Assembly (NCBI RefSeq): GCF_001112925.1
Contig: NZ_CPYD01000001.1
Span: 186,001-250,000, forward strand
Source of the DNA: Yersinia nurmii
GTDB taxonomy: Bacteria > Pseudomonadota > Gammaproteobacteria > Enterobacterales > Enterobacteriaceae
Reading direction: 5' to 3'
Length of the DNA: 64,000 nucleotides
Part shown: piece after piece, positions 9,905-18,175 of the stretch
Layout of the letters: each line of letters opens with the position of its first letter
Position numbering within the stretch: position 1 is the stretch's first letter
Translations under genes and position numbers: made by a program
The notes under the pieces: model-generated
Database searches by the model: none
Told to the model about the DNA's origin: nothing
What the model saw: only the letters and a program-made list of their open reading frames with translations

Positions 9905-11068
9905 ATGAAAAAAAGTACTAAACAGCGAGAATATTTCCTAGACGCTATTCGCGCCTATTTGATGTTACTAGGGATTCCTTTTCATCTTTCGCTGATTTAC
10001 TCCAACCATCATTGGGCAGTAAACAGCAGCATCTCGTCGCCGTCTCTCACCTTGCTGAATGACTTTATCCACGCCTTTCGCATGCAGGTGTTCTTCGTTA
10101 TCTCTGGTTACTTCTCTTTTATGCTGTATCAGCGCTATGAGCGGCGCCGCTGGCTGAAAGTTCGCCTAGAACGCGTGGGTATTCCATTAATCACCGCCAT
10201 TCCATTGATTACCCTGCCGCAATTTTTTTTGCTTAAACACTATACAAATAAATTACAGGAGTGGGATTCTTTTACACTTTATCAAAAAATAAATATTGCT
10301 ATTTGGGAAGGCGTTTCCCACCTCTGGTTTTTGTTAACTTTGGCATTACTGACCTTAGCTGGCCTTTATCTGTTCAATAAAATTAAAAATATCAACCACT
10401 CACTTAACTGTGGGATTAATAAATTGAATAGTTTAGGAAGAATCTCACTGTTTTTCTTTCTCTTCTATTTATTATATTCAGTGGCTCGTAGAATAATATT
10501 TATACTTAACCCCGAATTACTCTTTAATAGTGTTTTCAATTTTGTGGTTATGGAAACGCTGTTTTATGCGCCTTTCTTTATTCTCGGCGCCATGACTTTT
10601 AAATACCTTTGGCTAAAAGAAGTGTTTCTAAACTTTTCACCGATGGCATTAATCGCCTCCTTTGTCCTATTGGCAACCTATTGTATTAATCAACAAGTGT
10701 ATAACCCGGATTATTTTTCCTTCGAGCTGGATATCATTATCAAAGCGCTGATGGGGCTCACCATGACTAACGTGGTGTTTTCTTTGGGTTATCGTCTGCT
10801 TAACAACTCGTCGTCCGGCATTACCTATTTGGTTAACGCATCGTTATTCATTTATCTGGTGCATCATCCGTTAACCTTGATCTACGGCATTTTCATCGCG
10901 CCGCATATTCAGAATAACGCTATGGGCTTTCTGGTGGGCCTACTGTTTGTCTGCCCTGTCGCCTTTTTGCTATACGAAATTCATCTACGTATTCCACTGC
11001 TAAAATTCTTGTTTTCCGGTAAAACGGTCAGCGCTATTTCCTCACAGCATAATGTTATTACCAAGTAA
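9905..11068 (+). CDS. opgC: Glucans biosynthesis protein C, OPG succinyltransferase
   Basis: 387 residues (E. coli MdoC 385) with about 10 membrane helices, an acyltransferase-3 family protein. It transfers succinyl groups to osmoregulated periplasmic glucans, making them anionic. Conserved pieces include Y-F-L-D-A-I-R-A-Y-L near the start, F-R-M-Q-V-F-F-V-I-S-G-Y-F at about 58-70 and the C-terminal L-V-H-H-P-L-T-L. It is divergent from opgG, as in E. coli. Base composition is slightly more AT-rich than opgGH in the middle third. Confidence 0.94.
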   Translation: MKKSTKQREYFLDAIRAYLMLLGIPFHLSLIYSNHHWAVNSSISSPSLTLLNDFIHAFRMQVFFVISGYFSFMLYQRYERRRWLKVRLERVGIPLITAIPLITLPQFFLLKHYTNKLQEWDSFTLYQKINIAIWEGVSHLWFLLTLALLTLAGLYLFNKIKNINHSLNCGINKLNSLGRISLFFFLFYLLYSVARRIIFILNPELLFNSVFNFVVMETLFYAPFFILGAMTFKYLWLKEVFLNFSPMALIASFVLLATYCINQQVYNPDYFSFELDIIIKALMGLTMTNVVFSLGYRLLNNSSSGITYLVNASLFIYLVHHPLTLIYGIFIAPHIQNNAMGFLVGLLFVCPVAFLLYEIHLRIPLLKFLFSGKTVSAISSQHNVITK

Positions 11069-11236
11069 TATGGTTGTGGCAATATCGTTAACCACTTAAA
11101 ACCATTACACTGTCCAACCCTTGCAAAACAAGTTGGGGCAGCAACACCTCACTGTATGCCCGTTAATCAGGCATTCTTACCGAGCAACAATCATTGGGAT
11201 AAGCTTCGCTCGCAGTGATATGACAGAGGATTTGTG

Positions 11237-11482
11237 ATGAGTACACCAGACACTACCGGGAAAGACCTGACGAATGATGCCGATATCAGCGCCGAGTTTT
11301 CCACCCTTTTTGCCTTGGTCAATCGACTCAGCAGCGCGTTGGACGGCTCCATTAATGGAAAAGATCGCAGCGTGTTGCTCAATGAGCTTTCACAACTGAC
11401 CTTTTCAGAGGTGCCGGAACCCGAACGCGCCATAGTGACCGAATTAATCAAACGTACTCTGGTCACCCTCGATCGGGCATAA
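11237..11482 (+). CDS. Small protein, possibly YmgB/AriR-like connector
   Basis: 81 residues from the ATG at 11237; a GTG lies directly before it at 11234, and GAGGATTTGTG gives a Shine-Dalgarno upstream. The protein is acidic and helical with no membrane segment. The pattern K-D-x-S-V-L-L-x-x-L followed by I-V-T-E-L-I-K-R-T-L-V-T-L recalls the C-terminal half of E. coli YmgB/AriR, a small dimeric connector that affects acid resistance and biofilm. This is a weak resemblance, not a firm identity. It sits between opgC and cvrA, on its own. Confidence 0.55.
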   Translation: MSTPDTTGKDLTNDADISAEFSTLFALVNRLSSALDGSINGKDRSVLLNELSQLTFSEVPEPERAIVTELIKRTLVTLDRA

Positions 11483-11684
11483 CGTTTTGCCTGTGCTCAC
11501 TCGTTGCACCATCGGCACGGGTGAGCCGCTTCTGCTCCTGATTTCCTCACTCGGCTCCGCTTAATTCTTCCTCAATGGGATAAAACACTTTTTTTTCCCG
11601 ATTGGGCAAGAGAGATAGTTCAAATATACAAATTTAACACCTTGAATTGGGTCATATCTTAGCTTTTAACTGCGCTTTTCTGTG

Positions 11685-11690
11685 TATAAT
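11685..11690 (+). promoter_or_regulatory. Possible -10 element for cvrA
   Basis: A perfect TATAAT hexamer 55 bases before the cvrA start. No good -35 hexamer is found 16-18 bases upstream, so this is only a candidate. Confidence 0.35.
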
Positions 11691-11745
11691 TAACTTGTTC
11701 CATCCCTAACCCGCCATTTATGCATAAACCAGGAGATCCCCCACC

Positions 11746-13473
11746 GTGGACGCGACCACTATCAACAGTCTCTTTTTAATCGGCGCAGTACTGGTGGGTG
11801 CAAGTATCTTACTCAGTTCACTCTCATCCCGGTTAGGTATCCCGATTTTAGTTATCTTCCTCGCCATTGGCATGCTGGCCGGCGGTGACGGTATCGGCGG
11901 TATTCCTTTTGATAATTATCCGGCTGCCTATCTGGTCAGTAACCTGGCGCTAGCAGTGATTTTGCTGGACGGCGGGATGCGCACCCGAGCCTCATCATTC
12001 CGCGTGGCTTTATGGCCAGCATTATCTTTAGCAACCGTTGGAGTGATGATTACCGCGGGGTTAACCGGTCTGGCCGCGGCCTGGCTATTTGATTTGGATA
12101 TCATTCAGGGGATGTTAATTGGCGCGATTATAGGTTCTACCGACGCAGCCGCCGTTTTCTCACTATTAGGGGGAAAAGGGTTAAACGAACGCGTCAGCGC
12201 TACGCTGGAAATCGAATCCGGCAGCAACGATCCTATGGCAGTCTTCCTGACCATCACGCTGATAGCCATGATTTCCGCCGGCGAAACCAGTCTGAGCTGG
12301 ATGTTCATCGTGCATTTACTGCAGCAGTTCGGGCTGGGCATTATCTTGGGCCTGCTGGGCGGTAGCCTGCTGCTGATGCTGATTAACCGCATCGAGTTAG
12401 CCAACGGTCTATATCCGCTGCTGGCCGTCAGCGGCGGTATCATGATTTTTGCGTTAACCACTGCGCTAAACGGCAGCGGCATTCTGGCCGTTTACCTGTG
12501 TGGGCTGATGCTGGGCAACCGCCCTATCCGCAACCGTTCCGGGATCTTGCAAACCTTTGACGGTCTGGCGTGGCTCAGTCAGATCGGGATGTTCCTGGTA
12601 TTGGGGCTACTGCTCAATCCGAGTGATTTACTGCCGATCGCCATTCCGGCGCTGATTTTATCTCTGTGGATGATTTTGTTCGCTCGCCCGCTTTCGGTAT
12701 TTATCGGGCTGCTGCCTTTCCGCAGTTTTAACCTACGTGAACGCATTTTTATCTCTTGGGTCGGTCTGCGCGGTGCCGTGCCGGTGATTTTAGCGGTATT
12801 CCCAATGATGGCCGGTCTGCCAAACGCCCATTTATTCTTTAACGTTGCCTTCTTTGTGGTGCTGGTTTCTTTGCTGTTACAAGGCACCAGTTTGTCCTTT
12901 GCGGCCAGAAAAACCAAACTGGTGGTTCCCCCAGCTCTGGCGCCGATTTCTCGCGTCGGGTTAGATATTGATATGAATCGTCAATGGGAACAGTTCATCT
13001 ATCAGCTAAGCTCGGAAAAATGGTGTATTGGTGCGGCGCTGCGCGATCTGAAAATGCCGCAGGGCACTCGAATTGCAGCGTTGTTTCGAGGTAAAGACTT
13101 ACTGCACCCAACCGGTAGCACCCGCCTGAAAGAAGGCGATATTCTGTGTGTTATCGGTCAGGAACACGATTTGCCAGCGTTGGGTAAACTGTTTAGCCAA
13201 TCGCCGACAATCACTCTGGATGAGCGCTTCTTCGGTGACTTCATTTTGGAAGCTGATGCACGACTCAATGATATCTCTCAGATTTATGGATTAAATCTGG
13301 AAGACGGAATTGATAGCCAGCAAACCTTGGGGCAGTTTGTGATCTATTTATTGGGCGGGGAACCGGTTATCGGTGACCAGATCGAATGGGATGGCCTGAC
13401 CTGGACTATTGCTGAAATGGATAATGACCGCGTCACTAAAGTTGGCGTGAAAATTCTCACCGAGAAAGCCTGA
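11746..13473 (+). CDS. cvrA: K+/H+ antiporter CvrA (NhaP2)
   Basis: 575 residues (E. coli YcgO 578). A CPA1 family antiporter: about 12 membrane helices to residue 385, with G-S-T-D-A-A-A-V-F (about 129-137) and E-S-G-S-N-D-P motifs, then a cytosolic TrkA-C/RCK-type domain and a C-terminal CorC/HlyC-like region. It exports K+ (and other cations) for protons; in E. coli it matters for volume and K+ control at low osmolarity. Start is GTG, supported by AGGAG (CCAGGAGATC) about 8-11 bases upstream and by matching the E. coli N terminus M-D-A-T-T-I. Confidence 0.95.
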   Translation: MDATTINSLFLIGAVLVGASILLSSLSSRLGIPILVIFLAIGMLAGGDGIGGIPFDNYPAAYLVSNLALAVILLDGGMRTRASSFRVALWPALSLATVGVMITAGLTGLAAAWLFDLDIIQGMLIGAIIGSTDAAAVFSLLGGKGLNERVSATLEIESGSNDPMAVFLTITLIAMISAGETSLSWMFIVHLLQQFGLGIILGLLGGSLLLMLINRIELANGLYPLLAVSGGIMIFALTTALNGSGILAVYLCGLMLGNRPIRNRSGILQTFDGLAWLSQIGMFLVLGLLLNPSDLLPIAIPALILSLWMILFARPLSVFIGLLPFRSFNLRERIFISWVGLRGAVPVILAVFPMMAGLPNAHLFFNVAFFVVLVSLLLQGTSLSFAARKTKLVVPPALAPISRVGLDIDMNRQWEQFIYQLSSEKWCIGAALRDLKMPQGTRIAALFRGKDLLHPTGSTRLKEGDILCVIGQEHDLPALGKLFSQSPTITLDERFFGDFILEADARLNDISQIYGLNLEDGIDSQQTLGQFVIYLLGGEPVIGDQIEWDGLTWTIAEMDNDRVTKVGVKILTEKA

Positions 13474-13483
13474 TCGTTATTTC

Positions 13484-13563
13484 AGCGGCTGATATCTTCT
13501 CAGCCGCTCATTCTATCCGATAAAAATCTTAACACCGCTGGCAGTGATTATTGTCGCCAGCGG
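13484..13563. terminator. Two hairpins between convergent cvrA and PACE genes
   Basis: First hairpin: AGCGGCTGA 13484-13492 with TCAGCCGCT 13500-13508. Second: CCGCTGGC 13535-13542 with GCCAGCGG 13556-13563, followed by TTATT. Neither has a long U-tract, so terminator function is probable but not certain. Confidence 0.5.
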
Positions 13564-13612
13564 TTATTCGCTAACCCTGCCCTTTTCTCTCCGTTGGTTT
13601 TATATCATTCAG

Positions 13613-14056
13613 CTAGTTTGCCGTGACCGTTTCAATAGAAATGGCAGAACTTGGCAAGCCGAAAATTCGATCAAACAACCAGTTAAAAATGAAGGTATAG
13701 CAAGGAATTAGCACAATGAGCGCCAAATCCAGATAGAAGGCTTCCCGCAGACTGATATTCATCCACCAGGCGATTAACGGAATTAAATACATCACCAGCG
13801 TCAGTTGAAAGCCAATGGCGTGCAGCACCCGACGTTTAACCGTACGCGTCCGGCTGACCTGCCGGCTTTCCCAAAACTCGAAAATATAGTTATAAACAAA
13901 GTTCCAACTCACCGCGATAGTCGTAATCATCACCGAAAGCGGGCCTGTATTTCCCGGCGAAGTTCCTGATAACAACGCCAACCCCAAAGCCGAAATCACC
14001 AGCCCAATAATTTCATATGCCGTGACGTACACCAGCTTTCTTTTTAACCCTTGCAT
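13613..14056 (-). CDS. PACE family efflux transporter (AceI-like)
   Basis: 147 residues from the ATG at 14056, chosen because GAGGTGG lies 4 bases upstream; the frame stays open to 14101 but without such a site. Four hydrophobic helices in two repeated bacterial-transmembrane-pair units, with the family start R-K-L-V-Y-V-T-A-Y-E-I-I-G; the Glu in Y-E-I-I-G corresponds to the membrane glutamate required for transport in Acinetobacter AceI. The family exports chlorhexidine, proflavine and short-chain diamines with protons. A LysR regulator is divergent from it, the arrangement seen for AceI/AceR. Native substrate not predictable. Confidence 0.85.
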   Translation of the reverse strand: MQGLKRKLVYVTAYEIIGLVISALGLALLSGTSPGNTGPLSVMITTIAVSWNFVYNYIFEFWESRQVSRTRTVKRRVLHAIGFQLTLVMYLIPLIAWWMNISLREAFYLDLALIVLIPCYTFIFNWLFDRIFGLPSSAISIETVTAN

Positions 14057-14180
14057 AACCACCTCATTATTATTAGCTGATGGACAATCTTCGTCGCCCA
14101 TCGATTAAGGCCGCCAAGATATCGTCATTCGCACTGACATTAAAAGTTAGCTATTATCAGTTTTACTGATAGGAGGCCGG
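14057..14180. promoter_or_regulatory. Divergent promoter region PACE / LysR
   Basis: 124 bases between the PACE start and the LysR start. LysR regulators usually bind such intergenic regions and control both genes. An imperfect palindrome TTATCAGTTTTACTGATA lies just before the LysR gene (about 14154-14171), with arms TATCAG/CTGATA, and is a candidate binding site. Confidence 0.5.
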
Positions 14181-15059
14181 ATGAATTTTTCTAGTGAAAA
14201 TATTGAGCTATTTTTAGCCGTTATCGACCGGGGTTCCTTCTCGGCGGCGGCCAGAGCATTACAGCGCGTACCGTCAGCGGTCAGCATGGGCATTGCTAAT
14301 ATGGAGGCCGAGCTAGGGTTTCCCCTGTTTGACCGTCGCTCCCGCGAACCAACCCCAACGCCATTGGCATTAGCACTGGAGCCACAGGCGCGAATAATCG
14401 CCCAGCAACTTCAGCAGCTACGGGTTCACGCCGTCGAATTATCTCAAGGATTGGAAAGCACGTTTGCTTTAGCTGTGGCGGCGGAAGTGGATAAAACACC
14501 CGTTCTGGCGGCGCTAAAAACGCTGTCTCAGCGTTATCCTCTACTGAATATCGAGGTGCTCAGTGCGCCGCAAGATGATGTGTTACATATGTTGCACAGC
14601 GGCAGAGTCAGCGTGGCACTGGCCTTCGGTGGGCTAAGCATCAATGTGCAGGAACAGTTTCAATACGTAGGCAGTGAATCATTGATTGCCACTATTTCAG
14701 CGCAGCACTGGGCGGCAGAAAATGCCGATGATGCACTTTATATTGAAGATTTAGTCACCATTCGCCAAATCATCGTTGCCAGCATGAGCCATCCGATCAG
14801 CGATACTCGTCCGCTGGTTGCTGGCAGCTATTGGCGAACCGACACGCTGGCTATGGCATTGGGCATGGTAGAAGCCGGTTTGGGCTGGGGAAATCTCCCC
14901 TTCTCATTGATCGAACCATTACTAAAACAAGGGCATTTGAAACAACTGCATTTTAAAAACACCAAAAACGAACTGAAATTACCGCTTCACGCCGTTTGGC
15001 TAAAGAATCAGTCGCTGAATAAAGCCGCGCGGGAGTTTGTGCAATTGATGAGCCAGTAA
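14181..15059 (+). CDS. LysR family transcriptional regulator
   Basis: 292 residues: an N-terminal winged helix-turn-helix (about 1-62, F-L-A-V-I-D-R-G-S-F-S-A-A-A-R-A-L) and a C-terminal periplasmic-binding-protein-like effector domain (about 90-290). A Shine-Dalgarno (AGGAGG) lies just upstream of the ATG. It is divergent from the PACE efflux gene and so probably activates it when a substrate is present. The effector is unknown. Could also act on carbonic anhydrase downstream, but nothing in the sequence supports that. Confidence 0.9.
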   Translation: MNFSSENIELFLAVIDRGSFSAAARALQRVPSAVSMGIANMEAELGFPLFDRRSREPTPTPLALALEPQARIIAQQLQQLRVHAVELSQGLESTFALAVAAEVDKTPVLAALKTLSQRYPLLNIEVLSAPQDDVLHMLHSGRVSVALAFGGLSINVQEQFQYVGSESLIATISAQHWAAENADDALYIEDLVTIRQIIVASMSHPISDTRPLVAGSYWRTDTLAMALGMVEAGLGWGNLPFSLIEPLLKQGHLKQLHFKNTKNELKLPLHAVWLKNQSLNKAAREFVQLMSQ

Positions 15060-15173
15060 ACTGACATTACAGCGCCGTACAAAAAATGAGCTACATTTAT
15101 AGAAGCCCAACCAGGGTTACATACAGTTACATTCGATTTTCTCTCTGCTTTTATTTGCCCTGAGGTAATAAAA

Positions 15174-15932
15174 ATGGAATCACTTCCCACCAGAGATCCT
15201 GAGAACGGCCCGCCAAATAAGCGACGTTCATTATTAAAAGCGGCCATCGGTATGTCAGCACTAAGCATCACCGGTGCCATAGGTTTAGCCAGCCCAGGCG
15301 TAACCTATGCCGCAGCGCTGACCAAAGAAGAAAGAGATAAACTCACTCCAGACCAGATTATCCAAGGTTTGAAAGACGGTAATATCCGTTTCCGACACGG
15401 GAAAATGCAGCAACACGATTATTTAGCGCAAAAACGCGCCAGCGCCAGTGGGCAATTTCCCTCGGCGGTGATATTAAGCTGCATTGATTCCCGCGCTCCG
15501 GCTGAAATTATTTTTGATACCGGAATTGGTGAAACATTTAATGGGCGAGTCGCCGGTAACATTGCAAATAACGATCTACTCGGTAGCTTGGAATTTGCCT
15601 GTGCTGCAGCCGGAGCCAAAGTGGTTTTGGTATTGGGGCATACCGCCTGCGGTGCTATCCGCGGAGCCATTGATAATGTTGAACTGGGGAATTTAACCGG
15701 GTTACTGGCACAAATAAAACCGGCCATTGCAGCAACCGAATACAGTGGCGATCGCTCGGGTAATAACGCCGCTTTCGTGGATGCGGTAGCGAAAACTAAC
15801 GTGGAGAACACGATAAAAACTATTCGTGAACGCAGCGAGATTTTGAATAAGCTGGAAAAAGAAGGAAAAATCAAGATTGTCGGAGCCATGTACCAATTAG
15901 ACGGCGGGGCAGTCGATTTTATCCAGATATAA
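15174..15932 (+). CDS. Beta-class carbonic anhydrase with Tat signal
   Basis: 252 residues. The N terminus has K-R-R-S-L-L-K (Arg 17-18) followed by a hydrophobic stretch to about 46, ending T-Y-A: a twin-arginine export signal. The mature domain is beta carbonic anhydrase: zinc ligands Cys103 (C-I-D-S-R, with Asp105 and Arg107), His156 and Cys159 (H-T-A-C-G). It would interconvert CO2 and bicarbonate in the periplasm after folding with zinc in the cytosol. The E. coli enzymes Can and CynT are cytosolic, so export is the notable point. It stands alone, followed by a long inverted repeat. Confidence 0.9.
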   Translation: MESLPTRDPENGPPNKRRSLLKAAIGMSALSITGAIGLASPGVTYAAALTKEERDKLTPDQIIQGLKDGNIRFRHGKMQQHDYLAQKRASASGQFPSAVILSCIDSRAPAEIIFDTGIGETFNGRVAGNIANNDLLGSLEFACAAAGAKVVLVLGHTACGAIRGAIDNVELGNLTGLLAQIKPAIAATEYSGDRSGNNAAFVDAVAKTNVENTIKTIRERSEILNKLEKEGKIKIVGAMYQLDGGAVDFIQI

Positions 15933-15947
15933 CAGCAGCGTGGCGCG

Positions 15948-16069
15948 TTCCCTTCAAACAGGCAGCACCGTTTTTTTATTGCAAAAATGTTATTGCGAAT
16001 GTTTTATTGCAGATATTGATAGCGAGATTATCCGCAAAGCACATAAAACAGACTTCTGTTTGAAGGGAA
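15948..16069. repeat. 14-bp inverted repeat enclosing an AT-rich segment
   Basis: TTCCCTTCAAACAG at 15948-15961 and its exact reverse complement at 16056-16069, 94 bases apart. Between them, TTATTGC-type words recur three times (about 15976-16013). The 122-base unit might be a small non-autonomous repeat or a transcribed long hairpin after the carbonic anhydrase gene. No target-site duplication is obvious. Confidence 0.7.
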
Positions 16070-16212
16070 TATTTCTGCATGATGACAACGAACGATGAAA
16101 TGCAAACTCTCGTTTACGGTGAAAACAGGCCGTAGCGTTCAATCAGGAAATATTGGATTGGATTTTAGATGAGTCAATGAAGAGTAAAACGAAGAGATAA
16201 CCGAGAAGTGAA

Positions 16213-16300
16213 TGGCGGAGGAGGAGAGATTCGAACTCTCGAACGGTTTCCCGTCGACGGTTTTCAAGACCGTTGCCTTCAGCCACTCGGCCACCCCTCC
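16213..16300 (-). tRNA. serT: tRNA-Ser (anticodon UGA)
   Basis: 88 nt including an encoded CCA. Reading the minus strand: acceptor arm GGAGGGG pairing with CUCCUCC (one G-U), D-arm G-G-C-C-G-A-G-T-G-G, anticodon loop C-U-U-G-A-A-A giving UGA, a class II long variable arm, and the T-loop T-T-C-G-A-A-T. It reads UCA and related codons. The neighbourhood near tusE matches E. coli serT, although yccA, which lies between them there, is absent. Confidence 0.96.
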
Positions 16301-16543
16301 GCAATGAGGCGCACTATAAACAGCGCAACATGGCTTGTAAAGCCTGATTTGGTTTAATTGGGCAAAAATCCGCCATCACGGCAACGAAAGCCGAATTTAT
16401 CGTCAGCTTGATGAAAAATGGCGCATTGCGTTTTATCTCTGCAGCCCACCGCCACTTTCTTGTTTTTCGCTGACATTTTTGGGATACCGACGAATATTTG
16501 CTAAATTAACCGCTGATTTGGTTTTTTGCATAATTGAGGCCGT

Positions 16544-16873
16544 ATGTTGGAGTTTGAAGGTCGGATAATTGATACCGATGCTCAGGGGTATCTAAAGAAT
16601 AGCGATGACTGGTCTGAAAGTCTGGCTCCTATTTTAGCCGCGCAGGAAGACATCACGCTAACCGAGCCACATTGGGAAGTGGTACGCTTTGTCCGAGCGT
16701 TTTATCAGGAGTTTAATACCTCGCCAGCAATTCGCATGCTGGTGAAAGCCATGGCACAAAAATACGGCGAGGAGAAAGGCAATAGCCGCTACCTCTACCG
16801 CCTTTTTCCAAAAGGCCCGGCGAAACAGGCCACCAAGATTGCAGGTTTACCTAAACCGGTAAAATGTATCTGA
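16544..16873 (+). CDS. tusE: Sulfurtransferase TusE
   Basis: 109 residues, same length as E. coli TusE (DsrC family). It accepts persulfide sulfur from TusBCD and passes it to MnmA for 2-thiolation of U34 in Lys, Glu and Gln tRNAs. The catalytic Cys108 is the penultimate residue (K-P-V-K-C-I). The block [17 protein letters not shown] is unchanged from E. coli. Convergent with acyP. Confidence 0.96.
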   Translation: MLEFEGRIIDTDAQGYLKNSDDWSESLAPILAAQEDITLTEPHWEVVRFVRAFYQEFNTSPAIRMLVKAMAQKYGEEKGNSRYLYRLFPKGPAKQATKIAGLPKPVKCI

Positions 16874-16906
16874 TCGTTCAGATCAGTGACTCACTGCATA
16901 AACTGA

Positions 16907-16922
16907 CCGGCCTAATGGCCGG
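16907..16922. terminator. Hairpin between convergent tusE and acyP
   Basis: CCGGCC at 16907-16912 pairs with GGCCGG at 16917-16922 across a 4-nt loop, with T-rich sequence outside on both strands. Likely a shared terminator. Confidence 0.6.
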
Positions 16923-16926
16923 CGGT

Positions 16927-17205
16927 TTAATAACGAATCTTAAAGCCATCAAATACCTCAACCGCTCTGGGCTCCGTCAACACCCTATCCACTCGTGCCC
17001 CACGAGGCCCGCCCTGCCGCAGCCACACCATCAGTTCTTCCACTGATTCTGATTCACCGCAGGCAATGACTTCTACGCTACCGTCATCCATGTTTTTCGC
17101 ATAACCGGTGATACCGCGATTCACCGCTTCATGTTGGGTACAAAAACGGAAACCCACGCCCTGAACCACACCGTAAACATAGGCCGCGATACAGACTTTA
17201 GGCAT
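16927..17205 (-). CDS. acyP: Acylphosphatase
   Basis: 92 residues (E. coli YccX 92). It hydrolyses carboxyl-phosphate bonds such as acetyl phosphate. Signature G-V-V-Q-G-V-G-F-R with the catalytic Arg near residue 20, and G-Y-A-K-N with the catalytic Asn near 38. In E. coli acyP directly neighbours rlmI; here the lysis/immunity element is inserted between them. Confidence 0.95.
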   Translation of the reverse strand: MPKVCIAAYVYGVVQGVGFRFCTQHEAVNRGITGYAKNMDDGSVEVIACGESESVEELMVWLRQGGPRGARVDRVLTEPRAVEVFDGFKIRY

Positions 17206-17680
17206 ATTTATTCCCTCATTTTTATTTTTAGTGCATATATTCCGATACCAAACTTATTATCGCCACTTTTCTGTTAACTCATCGCAACCAACTAATTATG
17301 GCCTTAGGCTCGTTCCACGCCAAATACAGTCAGACAAATTAATATTATTGATGCATTCCTCGATCACATTCCAGCATAGTCAGGCGCAGATTGATCCAAC
17401 GTCCATGAGGAATATCAATCGGTTGGCCATCGTTGATACACAATAGATCCCTGCACCGTTTGGTCAGGTGAAGCCCATGGCAATACGCCAATTTTAGCTA
17501 CAAAAAAACCAGCCTAAGCCGGTAGAGATGAGTGACAAAGTTTGAAATCTCAATCCCTTGAGAAGGGTTTTCATCCCTGCGGTTTTAGTTAGCTCATCCC
17601 GAGCCGTTTTAAGTAAGGCTTACGTGAGCAAATCTGAACAGAGGTCTTCCTGTACCTCCAGCGGTTGTTGTCCTCAGGTT
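17206..17680. other. Junction between core genome and lysis element
   Basis: 475 bases without a credible gene. It contains the acyP promoter side and the end of the inserted element. A small plus-strand hairpin with T-tract (CCCTT 17555-17559, AAGGG 17563-17567, then TTTT) occurs, and a frame at 17558-17971 on the plus strand only shadows the Rz gene. I could not find a direct repeat matching the other edge near 21180-21480 that would mark an attachment site. Confidence 0.5.
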
Positions 17681-18175
17681 TTAATTAAAAACCTCTTTAT
17701 TCTCAGCATTAGCCGCCATCCGTGGCTGACACACATTTTTGATGTACTCCTGCAAACCGGCTATTTGTCTACCGGCCATGGCGATCCGTTCTCGGAGACG
17801 GAGATAACCTCGTTCCGCGGCGTGAGTAAGTCCGGGGCGGGCAACATCATCCACGCTGGTGGCGCTGGCAGAGTTGGGCAATCGCTTACAACTGGCATGG
17901 ATTTGCAGCCGCCGATTACCGTCAGCAAGGCTGTCGCGCAAATGGTTAATTTTAGATTTGGCATCGGCTAGTTCTCTGGTGTGTTTGACGTCGAGGGCTG
18001 TGACACCTTGTCGCTGATTGTCCATCCGCTGCAATTGCTGCTTCTGTAGATAAGCAAGCTGGATTAAATCCGCAACGTCTCCCCGTAATTCATCAAGAGT
18101 ACGGTGGTAATACATCAGGCCAAACAGGCAGACGATAAGTGAAGCGGTTAAGAATGCGATTAATTTTTCAGACAT
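17681..18175 (-). CDS. Phage-type inner membrane spanin subunit Rz
   Basis: 164 residues. One N-terminal membrane helix (L-I-A-F-L-T-A-S-L-I-V-C-L-F-G-L-M, about 5-22) anchors a periplasmic, mainly coiled-coil domain (about 25-160) rich in Q, E, R and L. As in lambda Rz, it would join Rz1 across the periplasm and fuse the membranes in the last step of lysis. It overlaps the endolysin gene by 16 bases, and an Rz1 frame lies inside it, which is the classical embedded arrangement. Confidence 0.9.
   Translation of the reverse strand: MSEKLIAFLTASLIVCLFGLMYYHRTLDELRGDVADLIQLAYLQKQQLQRMDNQRQGVTALDVKHTRELADAKSKINHLRDSLADGNRRLQIHASCKRLPNSASATSVDDVARPGLTHAAERGYLRLRERIAMAGRQIAGLQEYIKNVCQPRMAANAENKEVFN
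17761..17964 (-). CDS. Outer membrane spanin lipoprotein Rz1, nested in Rz
   Basis: 67 residues in another frame fully inside Rz. It has a signal peptide with lipobox I-G-G-C (Cys near 20), and the mature chain is proline-rich (C-P-T-L-P-A-P-P-A-W-M-M-L-P-A-P), as in known Rz1 proteins. It would be lipidated, reach the outer membrane and bind Rz. The nested position plus lipobox plus prolines makes this call firm despite its short length. Confidence 0.88.
   Translation of the reverse strand: MPNLKLTICATALLTVIGGCKSMPVVSDCPTLPAPPAWMMLPAPDLLTPRNEVISVSENGSPWPVDK

Noticed and set aside
16213-16300. tRNA-Ser as attachment site for the lysis element
   Set aside because: The element starts more than 1.3 kb away beyond tusE and acyP, and no duplicate of the tRNA end is seen near it.
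17558-17971. 137-codon plus-strand frame
   Set aside because: It is antisense to the Rz gene with its nested Rz1, both of which carry the expected signals.
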